Source of the DNA: Hyphomonadaceae bacterium
Lineage (GTDB): Bacteria; Pseudomonadota; Alphaproteobacteria; Caulobacterales; Hyphomonadaceae
DNA length: 64,000 nucleotides
Direction: 5' to 3'
NCBI GenBank assembly: GCA_016714495.1
Contig: JADKDU010000007.1
Span: 1 to 64,000, forward strand
Shown: one piece after another, positions 25,504 to 33,642 of the stretch
How the letters are laid out: each line of letters begins with the position of its first letter
Position numbering within the stretch: the stretch's first letter is position 1
Notes under the pieces: generated by a model
The model's database searches: none
The model's input: only the letters and a program-made list of their open reading frames with translations
What the model was told of the DNA's origin: nothing
Made by a program: the position numbers and the translations under genes

Positions 25504-26208
25504 TCACCTGGCCTGAAGTTGCAGACGCGCCCCCGGTTCAAGCTCAAGCGCCTTGAGATGGCCCGCCACGTCCAGCCCCGGCAGCACAGCGTGGGCGTGA
25601 ATGTTCCGCCCCTCGGGGACGAAGTGCCGTCCCTGCTCGACCGTCGCGAACAAGCCGACAATCACGACGTCCTGTCCTTCCGAAACGAAGTCGCCTCTCT
25701 GCGGCAGCGTGTCGAGGCTCCATTCCGCCCGGCGCACACGCCCTTCGATCCTGTAAGCCAGCTTGGCGGGGCCGCCACACCCCGCAGCCCGGGCGCGATC
25801 GCTGATCTCTGCGCCCAGCGCATCCAGGCTGGGGATTACTGGCAATATGCTTGGGGCGCGCCATCCTTCGACATTGATCAGCTGAAGCATGTAGGCGCCC
25901 TCGCCGCTCGCCGCAGCAATTCTCTGGCGATGGCTGCCAGCGCCATTGGGCCGCGCCAGATGCAGGACCCCATCGGCTATGGTGATCTCGTCACTGCGAC
26001 CGCCGGCCGCCCCATAGCCGACCGCCTTGGAACCAATCTGCACGTCGGCAAACCGCACATTCGGCCCGAAATCGCCACGCGCGCCGGCGTCGGGATTGGA
26101 GAAGCTCCTTATCTCAGCCACGCAGAAGATGGCCTGTGCCGGCGCAGGCGCGGCTGCGCACCCCGCCGCGAGCACCAGAAGTCCGAAACAGACCGTCGCA
26201 CGCATCAT
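25504..26208 (-). CDS. Exported acetolactate-decarboxylase-like protein
   Basis: Starting at the tandem methionines (26208), the 234-residue protein opens with a lipoprotein-type signal (FGLLVLAAGCAAAP, cysteine near residue 16). The fold pattern follows acetolactate decarboxylase: KAVGYGAAGGRSDEITIADG at the start, AYRIEG in the middle, and NIHAHAVLPGLDVAGHL at the end. The three zinc-binding histidines of that enzyme have the spacing His-x-His-x10-His, which is exactly conserved here. The rest is divergent and the secretion signal is unusual for a decarboxylase, so the substrate is unknown. It converges on the ars operon and is probably transcribed separately. Confidence 0.65.
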   Translation of the reverse strand: MMRATVCFGLLVLAAGCAAAPAPAQAIFCVAEIRSFSNPDAGARGDFGPNVRFADVQIGSKAVGYGAAGGRSDEITIADGVLHLARPNGAGSHRQRIAAASGEGAYMLQLINVEGWRAPSILPVIPSLDALGAEISDRARAAGCGGPAKLAYRIEGRVRRAEWSLDTLPQRGDFVSEGQDVVIVGLFATVEQGRHFVPEGRNIHAHAVLPGLDVAGHLKALELEPGARLQLQAR

Positions 26209-26345
26209 TCCACACCCAGTCGATTGTCGATCATCGCACGAGACCGCAATGTGCAACCTCACCAACTTGATACACGACAAGCTGGATTTGCCCGATGTCT
26301 GTTTGATGCGGCGCAAAGCCGTCCTCAGCGCGGAGTCGCTCTAGA

Positions 26346-26768
26346 ATGACCGGTCTTCTTGAATACATAGTCAGCGCGCGCAGGGTCGACGCCTCCGGCA
26401 GCGTGGCGACGGCAAAGGCGGCCGAGATTGTTCTCGACACCGGCCTTGCTGGTCGCGCCGACGCCCTCAATCCTGCGGAATTGCTTCTCGCTTCGCTCGC
26501 AGCCTGCATGATCAAGGGGGCCGAGCGCGTAGCGCCCATGCTCAATTTTGAACTTCGCGGCATGTCGGTCCGGCTGCACGCCGTCAGAATTGATGCGCCG
26601 CCTTCGATCAAGACGATCGACTATGAAATCGTGATTGAGTCTGACGAACCCGAACGGCGCCTTGAATTGCTGCATACGAACATCCGCAAATACGGCACCA
26701 TCTCCAATACGCTCGCGTCTGCTGTTCACCTCAACGGTTCGATTCGACGCTCGGATGCTGAAGCATAA
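26346..26768 (+). CDS. OsmC-family peroxide-resistance protein
   Basis: A 140-residue OsmC/Ohr-fold protein: NPAELLLASLAACMIKGAER contains the conserved catalytic cysteine near residue 55, followed by FELRGMSVRLHAVRIDAPPS and the C-terminal helix (LHTNIRKYGTISNTLASAV). The second redox cysteine of classic Ohr/OsmC, normally in the C-terminal helix, is absent (Thr/Ile region), so it belongs to a one-Cys subgroup. Possible roles are hydroperoxide reduction or binding a small thiol. It is monocistronic, divergent from the preceding gene. Confidence 0.85.
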   Translation: MTGLLEYIVSARRVDASGSVATAKAAEIVLDTGLAGRADALNPAELLLASLAACMIKGAERVAPMLNFELRGMSVRLHAVRIDAPPSIKTIDYEIVIESDEPERRLELLHTNIRKYGTISNTLASAVHLNGSIRRSDAEA

Positions 26769-26890
26769 GTGAATTTGCCCGGCGACGACGACGCAGTGCA
26801 TCAGCGCGATCTGGCCCGGTGTCCCGCCGAAGCCGAGGCTGCCGACCTTTGAGGAGACAGCCGCCAGCTCGCGACGGGACTCCAGCGTTC

Positions 26891-27176
26891 GCACAGGGCG
26901 GCGCGCTGTTCGTTCTCGACGAGCCAACGACAGGGCCTGCACCCGTCGGACGTGGAGCGCTTGCTCCGTCAGCTCAATGCGCTTGTGAACGCAGGAAATA
27001 CCGTGATCGTCGTAGAGCACGACATACGTGTCGCTGCGGCGAGCGATTGGCTTGTTGATGTCGGGCTGGGCGCCGGAGACGACGGGGGCAGAATTGTCGC
27101 AAGCGGATTGCCCGCCGACGCCGCCAAGACGAAGGCAAGTCGAACTGCGCCCTACCTCAGGCGAGCCCTACCTTGA
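26891..27176 (+). pseudogene. C-terminal remnant of a UvrA-like excinuclease ATPase
   Basis: GGALFVLDEPTTG is the Walker B/D-loop of UvrA. One extra C at about 26934-26936 shifts the frame, after which it continues LHPSDVERLLRQLNALVNAG then NTVIVVEHDIRVAAASDWLV and ends DAAKTKASRTAPYLRRALP with TGA at 27174-27176. This is the end of the second ABC domain; everything upstream, including zinc modules and both Walker A sites, is missing. It is a dead fragment. Confidence 0.8.
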
Positions 27177-27240
27177 GCGATCACGCTCTCGCAGCGCGTT
27201 ATGGATGGCGGCAACCGCGATGGTCGCCTGACTACATGCA

Positions 27241-27480
27241 TATCTGCGCAATGACCGTACCGCTACGGCGGTCGCGCCGCTTTCGCCGCGGGGCCGCCCG
27301 TTAGCGCCGGTCTCAATGCCGATCGAATGGAGCCAGGTGCGAAAGGGTCTTGATCCAATGCGTTACACGGTATTCTCGGCGCCACAGATCCTGCAACGCA
27401 ACAAGCCGTGGGAAAACTATTGCGACGGGGAGCGTCCTTTCCATGCAGCAGCCGAACGACTGCTCGCCGGCCGAAAGTAA
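27241..27480 (+). pseudogene. C-terminal remnant of LigD (polymerase domain end)
   Basis: The frame YLRNDRTATAVAPLSPRGRP, MPIEWSQVRKGLDPMRYTVF, then KPWENYCDGERPF, ending AAERLLAGRK and TAA (27478-27480), matches the tail of the LigD archaeo-eukaryotic-primase-like polymerase domain used in Ku-dependent end joining. No start or catalytic residues remain. With the uvrA fragment 65 bp upstream it shows that the 3' ends of two repair genes were left after a deletion. Confidence 0.75.
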
Positions 27481-27701
27481 GCTTGGCGGGCGGGTGCAAC
27501 TCGGACGCAGCTAGCTGCCGATCGGCGCCAATCCCGCAATAGGGCAGGCTGCTGCGTGTTCCTGCCCTGCGGATGGAGCGCTGGGGCGAGCCGACTGGTC
27601 AGACCGCACATCCGGACCGCGCATCGCCTGCCGCAACCGCAGGAAAGGAGACTCATGCTTTGAATGCCGGCGCGATCGACTTTTTCAACAGCCTGCCAGG
27701 C

Positions 27702-28448
27702 TCATACGGACATGATCGGAGTGAACTGGCCCGCGTATTCGGTCGACTCGTTCAGCAACACATCCCCTTGCTGAACCCAGCAATGCGCACCGAACGGCTG
27801 CGCCTGAACGCCAAAAACCCATGCCGGAAACAGGTGGCGTCGTGCGAGGAATTCGATGAGCGCAAGGCCATCGTATAAGCACAAATATCCACGCGGGTAC
27901 CACGGTCGCAGTTTGCGATAGATCGCCGTGTGTCGCCTCAAAGCATCACGACAATCAGACCCAACCTCGGCCGTGGCTTTACGAAAGCGGACGCTACGAA
28001 CTACGTCGTAGATGTGGCGCCTCATAAGAAGGCGTGAAGCGCGATGGGAGGCCAGAAAGAAATCCAGGACATCGCCGACGCCGATTCGCACATCGGTGCG
28101 AAGCTCACGTTGTATTCCGAAGGCGCGCTGGTCGTCGGGATGAAAGATGTTCGATCTTGGGCGCACGAGTGACTGAAATGCCAGCACGCCCTCACTGGCG
28201 TCTCCTTCGTCTTCGACGAGATGAGCATCCAGCAGATCCTGACGATGCGTTTTGAAGGCTTCGACTATTGCGGCTTTCAAGTCGGGCGCGTCGCGACTGG
28301 CCGCACCTATTGCGAGTGAAATTGCGCTGTAGTCATCGCGTTTCAGGTCCAGGAAAATGCCCTGCCCTTCTGTGACGCAAAAGAACACCTCGTCGGCGAG
28401 CGCCAGTTTCTCAATTGGAGTGTTTGTCGATGCGGGTAGCTCGGCCAT
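27702..28448 (-). CDS. Lasso-peptide B protein (RRE fused to transglutaminase-like leader protease)
   Basis: A 248-residue maturation protein. The N-terminal about 80 residues form a PqqD-like RiPP recognition element (KLALADEVFFCVTEGQGIFL, LKRDDYSAISL). The C-terminal Transglut_core3 domain has the nucleophile in PRGYLCLYDGLALIEFLARR and the histidine in FGVQAQPFGAHCWVQQGD. The third residue of the Cys-His-Asp triad, normally Asp 12 residues after His, is Glu here (LLNES). In lasso biosynthesis this enzyme binds and cleaves the leader peptide before cyclisation. The gene is open and full length while its partner cyclase is truncated. Confidence 0.88.
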   Translation of the reverse strand: MAELPASTNTPIEKLALADEVFFCVTEGQGIFLDLKRDDYSAISLAIGAASRDAPDLKAAIVEAFKTHRQDLLDAHLVEDEGDASEGVLAFQSLVRPRSNIFHPDDQRAFGIQRELRTDVRIGVGDVLDFFLASHRASRLLMRRHIYDVVRSVRFRKATAEVGSDCRDALRRHTAIYRKLRPWYPRGYLCLYDGLALIEFLARRHLFPAWVFGVQAQPFGAHCWVQQGDVLLNESTEYAGQFTPIMSV

Positions 28449-28517
28449 GCCCGGATCTTAGACTGCCCCTACATTCGGATCGTCGTCGTTCTGATGAAGA
28501 AAATGCCCGCCCTCAAC

Positions 28518-29018
28518 TCAATCGTCGGTATCCGAGAGCTGCCGCATGGCCAGGGCAAAATGCTTCTCGACGGTCTTGATGCTCACATCCAGGCGACGCG
28601 AGATCTGCGCGTAGGTTAGGTCCTCCACGCGATGCAATAGAAAGACCTCGCGGCGCTTAGGAGGCATCGCATCGATAGCCGCCATGACCCGCTTTAATCG
28701 CTGGGCGCCAATTACATGCCGTTCGGGATCGGCGACCGCGTCCACAACGTTATCCCCCGCTTCGTCGGACGTGAACGTGAGGCGACTGGCCTTCCGTCTG
28801 GACCGATCGATGGTCAGGCAACGGACAACGTGGCGAAGCAAATTGTCAAGCTTGGGTATATGTTCGGCCTGAGACCGCTCAACGATCTTCACAAAGGCGT
28901 CCTGGTAAAGGTCTTCGACGTCCTGCGGCCCCACCCTTTTGCCGATGTCGCGCAGCTTGGCGTCACGCCGCCGGAAGGCTTCGTCCACCGCGCGTAGTCT
29001 TGCTCCGTCATCCTTCAA
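28518..29018 (-). CDS. ECF-type RNA polymerase sigma factor
   Basis: A 166-residue sigma-70-family protein. Region 2 is GPQDVEDLYQDAFVKIVER with LTIDRSRRK, region 4 is RLKRVMAAIDAMPPKRREVF then AQISRRLDVSIKTVEKHFAL. FecI-like sigma factors normally pair with a FecR membrane regulator and a TonB-dependent receptor; a (frameshifted) fecR lies 660 bp upstream on the same strand and no receptor is present. It precedes the lasso B gene by 69 bp and may have controlled the cluster. Confidence 0.88.
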   Translation of the reverse strand: MKDDGARLRAVDEAFRRRDAKLRDIGKRVGPQDVEDLYQDAFVKIVERSQAEHIPKLDNLLRHVVRCLTIDRSRRKASRLTFTSDEAGDNVVDAVADPERHVIGAQRLKRVMAAIDAMPPKRREVFLLHRVEDLTYAQISRRLDVSIKTVEKHFALAMRQLSDTDD

Positions 29019-29089
29019 ATAGCGCCCCTAACCCATCGCCGCCTCGCTCGCTTTCCGGCCAGCTCAGGGACAGGGAAAGCGGCTTCGTT

Positions 29090-29120
29090 GTCGACTATAC
29101 TCCGTCGCAATATACTCTAC
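29090..29120. promoter_or_regulatory. Operator-like inverted repeat before XRE remnant 1
   Basis: GTCGACTATAC (29090-29100) and ATATACTCTAC (29110-29120) are separated by 9 bp starting TCCGT. The layout, length and most bases match the repeat at 29382-29412, and both lie 20 bp before the start of a small XRE gene. They are probably self-regulation sites. Confidence 0.6.
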
Positions 29121-29140
29121 AACGCATCCGCGTCGCTGGC

Positions 29141-29307
29141 ATGCGCCTCCGCGACATCTTTGCAGCGAACCTGCGACTCGCGCGCAACGCAGCCAACCTG
29201 TCTCAGGACGAGTTGTCGGATCTTGCAGGAATAGATAGGTGGGTTACGTCAGCGACTTGTATTCCAATCACAGCGTGCCAATCGACGTTGTTGAGAATCT
29301 AGCCTGA
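29141..29307 (+). pseudogene. Small XRE-type regulator, remnant 1
   Basis: MRLRDIFAANLRLARNAANL followed by SQDELSDLAGIDR is the first half of a compact HTH_3 regulator. After codon 31 the frame is lost. The continuation YVSDLYSNHSVPIDVVENLA is found in another frame, ending at TGA 29305-29307. The protein is therefore truncated inside the HTH and is probably dead. Similar to the next remnant, so the pair arose by duplication or repeated acquisition. Confidence 0.7.
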
Positions 29308-29381
29308 GCTTTGAACATAGCAGCGGACAGGTTGCTTCGATCAGATGGATTGCTGCTCATTTTTGAGCGTGTCGATTTTAT

Positions 29382-29412
29382 GTCGAGTATACTCCGTGGT
29401 TGTATAGTCGAC
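29382..29412. promoter_or_regulatory. Operator-like inverted repeat before XRE remnant 2
   Basis: GTCGAGTATAC (29382-29392) and GTATAGTCGAC (29402-29412) form an 11-bp inverted repeat with one mismatched pair and a 9-bp spacer. The same geometry occurs 292 bp upstream. Short dyads with GTC...GAC arms before a tiny XRE gene recall the C-boxes of restriction-modification controller proteins. Confidence 0.65.
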
Positions 29413-29431
29413 TTGGCGATCCGTTTCGCGG

Positions 29432-29673
29432 ATGGAGATCCGCGAGATTTTTGCATCAAATTTGCGTCGGGCTCGACACAACGCGGGCCTCTCCCAAGAG
29501 GATCTCGCTTTCAAGCCGATCTGGACCGCACGTATATCAGCTCTTTGGCGCGGGGCCTTTACTCGGTTTCGATTGATGTCATTGCGCGGCTGGCAGAGGT
29601 GCTTTCCGTTGACCCGTCGGACTTACTTCTCAAATCTAAGAAGGCGCGCGCCCGTGGCAACGCTGGCAAGTAA
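29432..29673 (+). pseudogene. Small XRE-type regulator, remnant 2 (controller-protein-like)
   Basis: MEIREIFASNLRRARHNAGL, SQEDLAF, then one base shift at about 29508, then ADLDRTYISSLARGLYSVSI and DVIARLAEVLSVDPSDLLLK to TAA at 29671-29673. Corrected, it is a complete 80-residue HTH_3 protein of the kind that controls restriction-modification genes or other small cassettes. No methylase or nuclease is nearby. It sits on the strand opposite to the sigma and fecR genes that flank it. Confidence 0.75.
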
Positions 29674-29677
29674 CCGA

Positions 29678-30648
29678 TCAATTGCCTGCTAGCGCTGAAC
29701 TAGTGGTAAGCAGATCCTCCTCCTTTGTGCTCGCGATTTTGCCATCCAGAAGCGCCGCGAGAATTTCGATTGCTCGTTCCCGATTTTCCACCTGCAGGCG
29801 TACGGTTACGCGGCGCTCAAGCAAGCTCGGCTGAGCCATCCGGAGCTTTCTGTCGAAGTACCGGTTGAAGTCCTCAACGACCTCCTGAACCGTCGCATCC
29901 TCATATGTTACGACCCGCATCCGCCATTCGGACACCTGCGAGGGCGGGATTGACGCGGGGGCGGAGCTGTCGCGGCCGCGCCCATGGATGCAGGTATCTC
30001 CAGCAGCTGGCCGGCGCTGAGATCGGCGATGACCGTATCTCCTGCCGCGGTCACACGGCAGAGCTGGACCTGCCCCTCACTGACGGCGACCTGAAGAACC
30101 CCGTCCCTTTGGCGGACATTGAAAGACGTGCCCACCGCGCGCACCTCGAGATCGCCAACGCGAACAACGAAAGGCTTGTCAGGATCGGGCTTCACAGAGA
30201 ACGCGGCTTCTCCATCCAAGAGCGTCACCCGACGCTCCGTCTCCGTGAACTTGTAGCTGACGGTTGATGCAACGTTGACCGCGATCACGCTGCCATCTGG
30301 CATCGATTGCGACTTCTGTTGTCCCTCGGCTGTAACGATTGGCGTGTCGGCCGGAGCAAACAGCAGGTTCGCGCTCGCGAACACGCCTATCACCAGCACG
30401 ACGGCCGCTGCGGCAAAAGGAAGGAAACGCGACAACGGTCTTTTGGACGGCGCCGGTTCGCGACCTTTGAGAACTGCGAGATCGTCCCAGAGTTCGCGCA
30501 TTGCATTGAGCGCCTGCAAATTGCGGGGGTCAGCTTTCCAGGCCTCGAACTCAGCTCGCTGCTCGACGAGCATTACCCCTGCCCGCTCGGCAGCGAACCA
30601 TCTGGCGGCCTGATCCTGGCGACTGAGCTTCGTCGCGTCGGAGGACAT
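29678..30648 (-). pseudogene. FecR-like anti-sigma/transmembrane regulator with a frameshift
   Basis: From ATG 30648, MSSDATKLSRQDQAARWFAA opens a DUF4880-type N-terminus, followed by one membrane helix (FLPFAAAAVVLVIGVFASAN) and the FecR domain (VTAEGQQKSQSMPDGSVIAV, RRVTLLDGEAAFSV, VGTSFNVRQRDGVLQVAVSE). After SMGAAATAPPP the frame shifts at about 29955. The expected C-terminal secretin/TonB-short-N-like part (VSEWRMRVVTYEDATVQEVV and on) lies in another frame and ends at 29678. The periplasmic sensing part is lost. Its partner receptor is missing too. Confidence 0.82.
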
Positions 30649-30701
30649 CTCATGTCTCCAGCATGCCGCAGCCCAGCTGCCGGCTGATTGCTGAGTCACA
30701 T

Positions 30702-30938
30702 ATGACGGAATCCAAAGCCAGAAAATTCAATCCAGACGGATTTCGAGAAAAACATATTTTCCATCGGAAGCAGGTAGGGAATTTGACCGGTCGTGCGGCT
30801 ATCATTGAATCTATCCCGCTTGCGTCATCGGAATGGCGACGAAATAGGTCGCCCCGCGAACTTACCTTCCCGGGTCGGCACGCAGGTATCCTGCTATCGG
30901 GCGGGCCGGGTTCCTGTTGCCGCTCGGGAAGGCTTTAG
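30702..30938 (+). CDS. Candidate lasso precursor gene (weak)
   Basis: A 78-codon frame starts with ATG 30702 and ends with TAG one base before the ATG of the lasso cyclase, where precursor genes normally lie. It reads MTESKARKFNPDGFREKHIF and, further on, KQVGNLTGRAAIIESIPLAS. Gly followed six residues later by Glu could form a 7-residue ring after a Leu-Thr leader end. However, the Thr is at -1 and not the usual -2 position, and no typical Tyr-x-x-Pro-x-Leu leader motif is seen. It could be a decayed precursor or chance. Confidence 0.25.
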   Translation: MTESKARKFNPDGFREKHIFHRKQVGNLTGRAAIIESIPLASSEWRRNRSPRELTFPGRHAGILLSGGPGSCCRSGRL

Positions 30939-30939
30939 G

Positions 30940-31588
30940 ATGGATCGCTTCGTTGCTTTCTTCTGGAACGTTGAGGACGGAGCAGCGGCCGCACAGGTCA
31001 ACGCCTGGAGCGAACAGCTCCTCCGCCAGCAGGACGCTTGGCTAATCGCGTTGAGTTGTCCCGGCCTTGTGTTGCTTGCCCGGCCGAGGTCGAATGGCTC
31101 GCTGCCAATCACCGTCAGTGACGATAGTGATCTGGCCATCGTGGGATCTCTCTATCCCCGACGCCGCTCTGAGGAGGCGTCGAAGTCGACGCTTGGGCCT
31201 GCCGAGGCTGCTCAGATCCTCGACAGCGGCGGAGGCGCCTTGCTGGGCAAGTACTGGGGCAGCTTCGTCGCGCTTTGGCGCAATAAGGAGACTGGCGCTG
31301 TCTCCGTGGTGCGCGACCCATGTGGGTCTAACCCCTGTTTCAGGCTGCGTACGCCACGCATCAGCATCCTATGCTCATACCTCGTAGATGCAGCCGATCT
31401 CCCTGGCGTCCGGTTGTGCGTCAACTGGAAGACGGTCGCCGCATTTCTGGTCCATGATTACTTCATCACCGAGCACACTGGCTTCAACGAGGTCGCGGAA
31501 ATCCTTCCTGGATGGCGTTGGCAGCTTCACGCAGATGGACAGGAAACCAAGGATTGGCTTTGGAACCCCGTCGAGATTGCCGCCCAAC
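30940..31588 (+). pseudogene. Lasso-peptide cyclase (asparagine-synthetase-like), N-terminal part only
   Basis: MDRFVAFFWNVEDGAAAAQV opens the glutaminase-like domain of a macrolactam synthetase, with LLGKYWGSFVALWRNKETGA, VVRDPCGSNPCFRL and the HTGFNEVAEILPGWRWQL region. It ends at DWLWNPVEIAAQP, just before the ATP-pyrophosphatase domain (SGGLDSS motif) that adenylates the ring carboxylate. Beyond 31588 the DNA belongs to another gene on the opposite strand. The enzyme is therefore inactive and the cluster cannot make a lasso peptide by itself. Confidence 0.82.
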
Positions 31589-31738
31589 CTTGCAGACTTC
31601 GCGATGCAGCCGCCATTCGACGGGATCGAGCCGGTCCTGGGCGTCGAGCGGGGCGACCAGCATGTAGCCCTGAGTGTCGTCGCCTTCGGGGAAGCCCGGG
31701 TTCCGGGCGAGCCTGAGAATGATCTGATAAAGCGCCAT
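31589..31738 (-). pseudogene. N-terminal fragment of a conserved hypothetical protein
   Basis: MALYQIILRLARNPGFPEGD then DTQGYMLVAPLDAQDRLDPV and EWRLHREVCKV is the start of a small protein I have seen as an uncharacterised neighbour of oxygen-sensor kinases. After Lys-Val the sequence switches to the lasso cyclase gene. The recombination point is at 31585-31590. It is divergent from the kinase at 31806, so this fragment marks the old chromosomal edge of the conserved region. Confidence 0.6.
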
Positions 31739-31805
31739 CACCGCCTCTTTCTCAGAAGACTTGATAACATCGGGCCGCCCGCCGGGTCTGATCCAGGTCA
31801 AAGCC

Positions 31806-33485
31806 ATGCAGCCGCGCTGCGGGTTTATGGGCCGCTCAACAGCGAGAAAGCTTGTGTTGCCACCCTCGGCGCGGCGCCCCCCGGAGGACTATCCGTCTGC
31901 TGGCGCGGAAGCGGGCGACTCGCTAGGGTTGCGCGATGTATTTCTCTTGCCCGGTGCGCTGTTGAAGGACGTGATTTCAGACAACCGATTCCTGGTGGTC
32001 CCGGAGACAATGGTCGATGGTCTCATCGTCATTGATACAAACGGCATCATTCACTACGTGAATCCGGCCTGCGTGAATCTGTTCGGCTATCCTCAAGAAG
32101 CGCTTGTTGGCCGCAATGTGAAGATGCTCATGCCTTCCCCCTTCCAGGAGGAACATGACGGCTATCTGGCCCGCCATCGCGAAACCGGCATCAGGCGAAT
32201 CATCGGCATCGGCCGCGAGCTCCAGGGCCTCAAGTCCGATGGAACGGTCTTCCCGATGTACCTGTCAGTCGGCGAGGCGCGCGCGGGAGGTGAGCTGATC
32301 TTTGTCGGCATCATCTACGATCTGACCGAGAAGAAGCGCGCAGAAGAGATCATCCTGCACCACCAGAAGATGGATGCGATTGGTCAGCTGTCCGGCGGCA
32401 TCGCGCATGACTTCAACAATATCCTGAGCGTGATCGGCGGAAACCTCGAGATGATCGCTTCCGGCGATCTTCCGCCTGCGGCGCGGCGGGCGGTGGCGCG
32501 CGCCGAAGACGCTGTGAAACGCGCCGCGCGAATCACCCAGAGGCTTCTGGCCTTCGCCCGCCGCCAGCCCCTCCGCGAGCAGACCGTCGCCCTCAATGCT
32601 GTACTCGAAGGCATGTCCGACATCCTCCAGCGCACCATCGGCGGGACTATCGATGTACGCATGCACCTCGCGCCTGATGTCGGCGAGGTCATGACCGATA
32701 TCGACCAGCTCGAAACGGCGATTTTCAATCTCGCCGTCAACGCCCGTGACGCCATGCCGAATGGGGGAACGCTAACGATTGAAACCGAGGGGGTGAGGTT
32801 CGACGACGGCGCACAGACAGCGCAGGAGGCCCCGCCGGGCGAGTACATCCGCGTTTCGGTCTCCGATACCGGGGTCGGCATGTCGCCCGAGGTCTGCGCA
32901 CGGGCGATCGAGCCCTTTTTCACGACCAAGGACGTCGGCTCCGGAACAGGTCTCGGATTGAGCATGGTCTATGGTTTCATGAAGCAGATCGGCGGCCACG
33001 CGCGCCTTTACAGCGAGATCGGTCACGGGACGCGGGTCAGTCTCTTCTTCCCACGCCACTTCGCGCAGGGGTCGAGGGATACCCGCGAAAACGATCAGGT
33101 CGCGCCGACTGGCTCGAATGAAACTATCCTTGTCGTCGAGGATGATCCTGATGTGCGGCTCATCACCGTGTCACGGCTCGAATCCCTCGGCTACCGGGTC
33201 AGGATCGCCGTTGACGGGCAAAGCGCCCTCGCAGTGGTTCGAACGCATCAGGACATCGACTTGGCGCTGATCGATGTGGTCATGCCAGGAGGCATGGACG
33301 GCCACGCACTTGCTGACGAGATCGAGAAGATTGCGCCGCGCCTGAAGCTGATCCTGACTTCAGGATATTCACCTCGAATGGCGTCTGCCGGAGCGCAGTC
33401 GAACCGCCCGTTCCTCGCCAAGCCTGCGACACGGGCGCAGATGGCGCAATTGGTCAGGACTGTTCTGGACGCGGACCCAGACTAG
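31806..33485 (+). CDS. FixL-like haem-PAS hybrid histidine kinase
   Basis: About 559 residues: a PAS domain, HisKA, HATPase_c and a C-terminal receiver. The PAS domain has the FixL haem signature: LMPSPFQEEHDGYLARHRET supplies the proximal His and the Arg six residues later, and IIGIGRELQGLKSDGTVFPM follows as in FixL. The phospho-His is in GGIAHDFNNILSVIGGN, the ATP site in FFTTKDVGSGTGLGLSMVYG, and the receiver has LVVEDDPDV and LIDVVMPGGMDGHAL. It is thus an oxygen-sensing hybrid kinase. The start is uncertain (31806 or 31827). No separate FixJ or FixK is in the window. Confidence 0.85.
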   Translation: MQPRCGFMGRSTARKLVLPPSARRPPEDYPSAGAEAGDSLGLRDVFLLPGALLKDVISDNRFLVVPETMVDGLIVIDTNGIIHYVNPACVNLFGYPQEALVGRNVKMLMPSPFQEEHDGYLARHRETGIRRIIGIGRELQGLKSDGTVFPMYLSVGEARAGGELIFVGIIYDLTEKKRAEEIILHHQKMDAIGQLSGGIAHDFNNILSVIGGNLEMIASGDLPPAARRAVARAEDAVKRAARITQRLLAFARRQPLREQTVALNAVLEGMSDILQRTIGGTIDVRMHLAPDVGEVMTDIDQLETAIFNLAVNARDAMPNGGTLTIETEGVRFDDGAQTAQEAPPGEYIRVSVSDTGVGMSPEVCARAIEPFFTTKDVGSGTGLGLSMVYGFMKQIGGHARLYSEIGHGTRVSLFFPRHFAQGSRDTRENDQVAPTGSNETILVVEDDPDVRLITVSRLESLGYRVRIAVDGQSALAVVRTHQDIDLALIDVVMPGGMDGHALADEIEKIAPRLKLILTSGYSPRMASAGAQSNRPFLAKPATRAQMAQLVRTVLDADPD

Positions 33486-33642
33486 CGCCCGTCCGGGCCG
33501 AGCCGCTAAACATTGGCGGTCAGGACATATCCCTCCCCGCGCGCGATTAGGACCAGCTGCGGTGCGTTGGCAGGGCGCAACCCAGATCCAGGCAGGATTC
33601 ACCAACCGCCCCCTCAAGCCAACAATCATCGGCAGCTGGCGC

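Noticed and set aside
27573..27878. Plus-strand gene opposite the lasso B protein
   Set aside because: It lies antisense to the catalytic core of a well-supported gene and has no family features.
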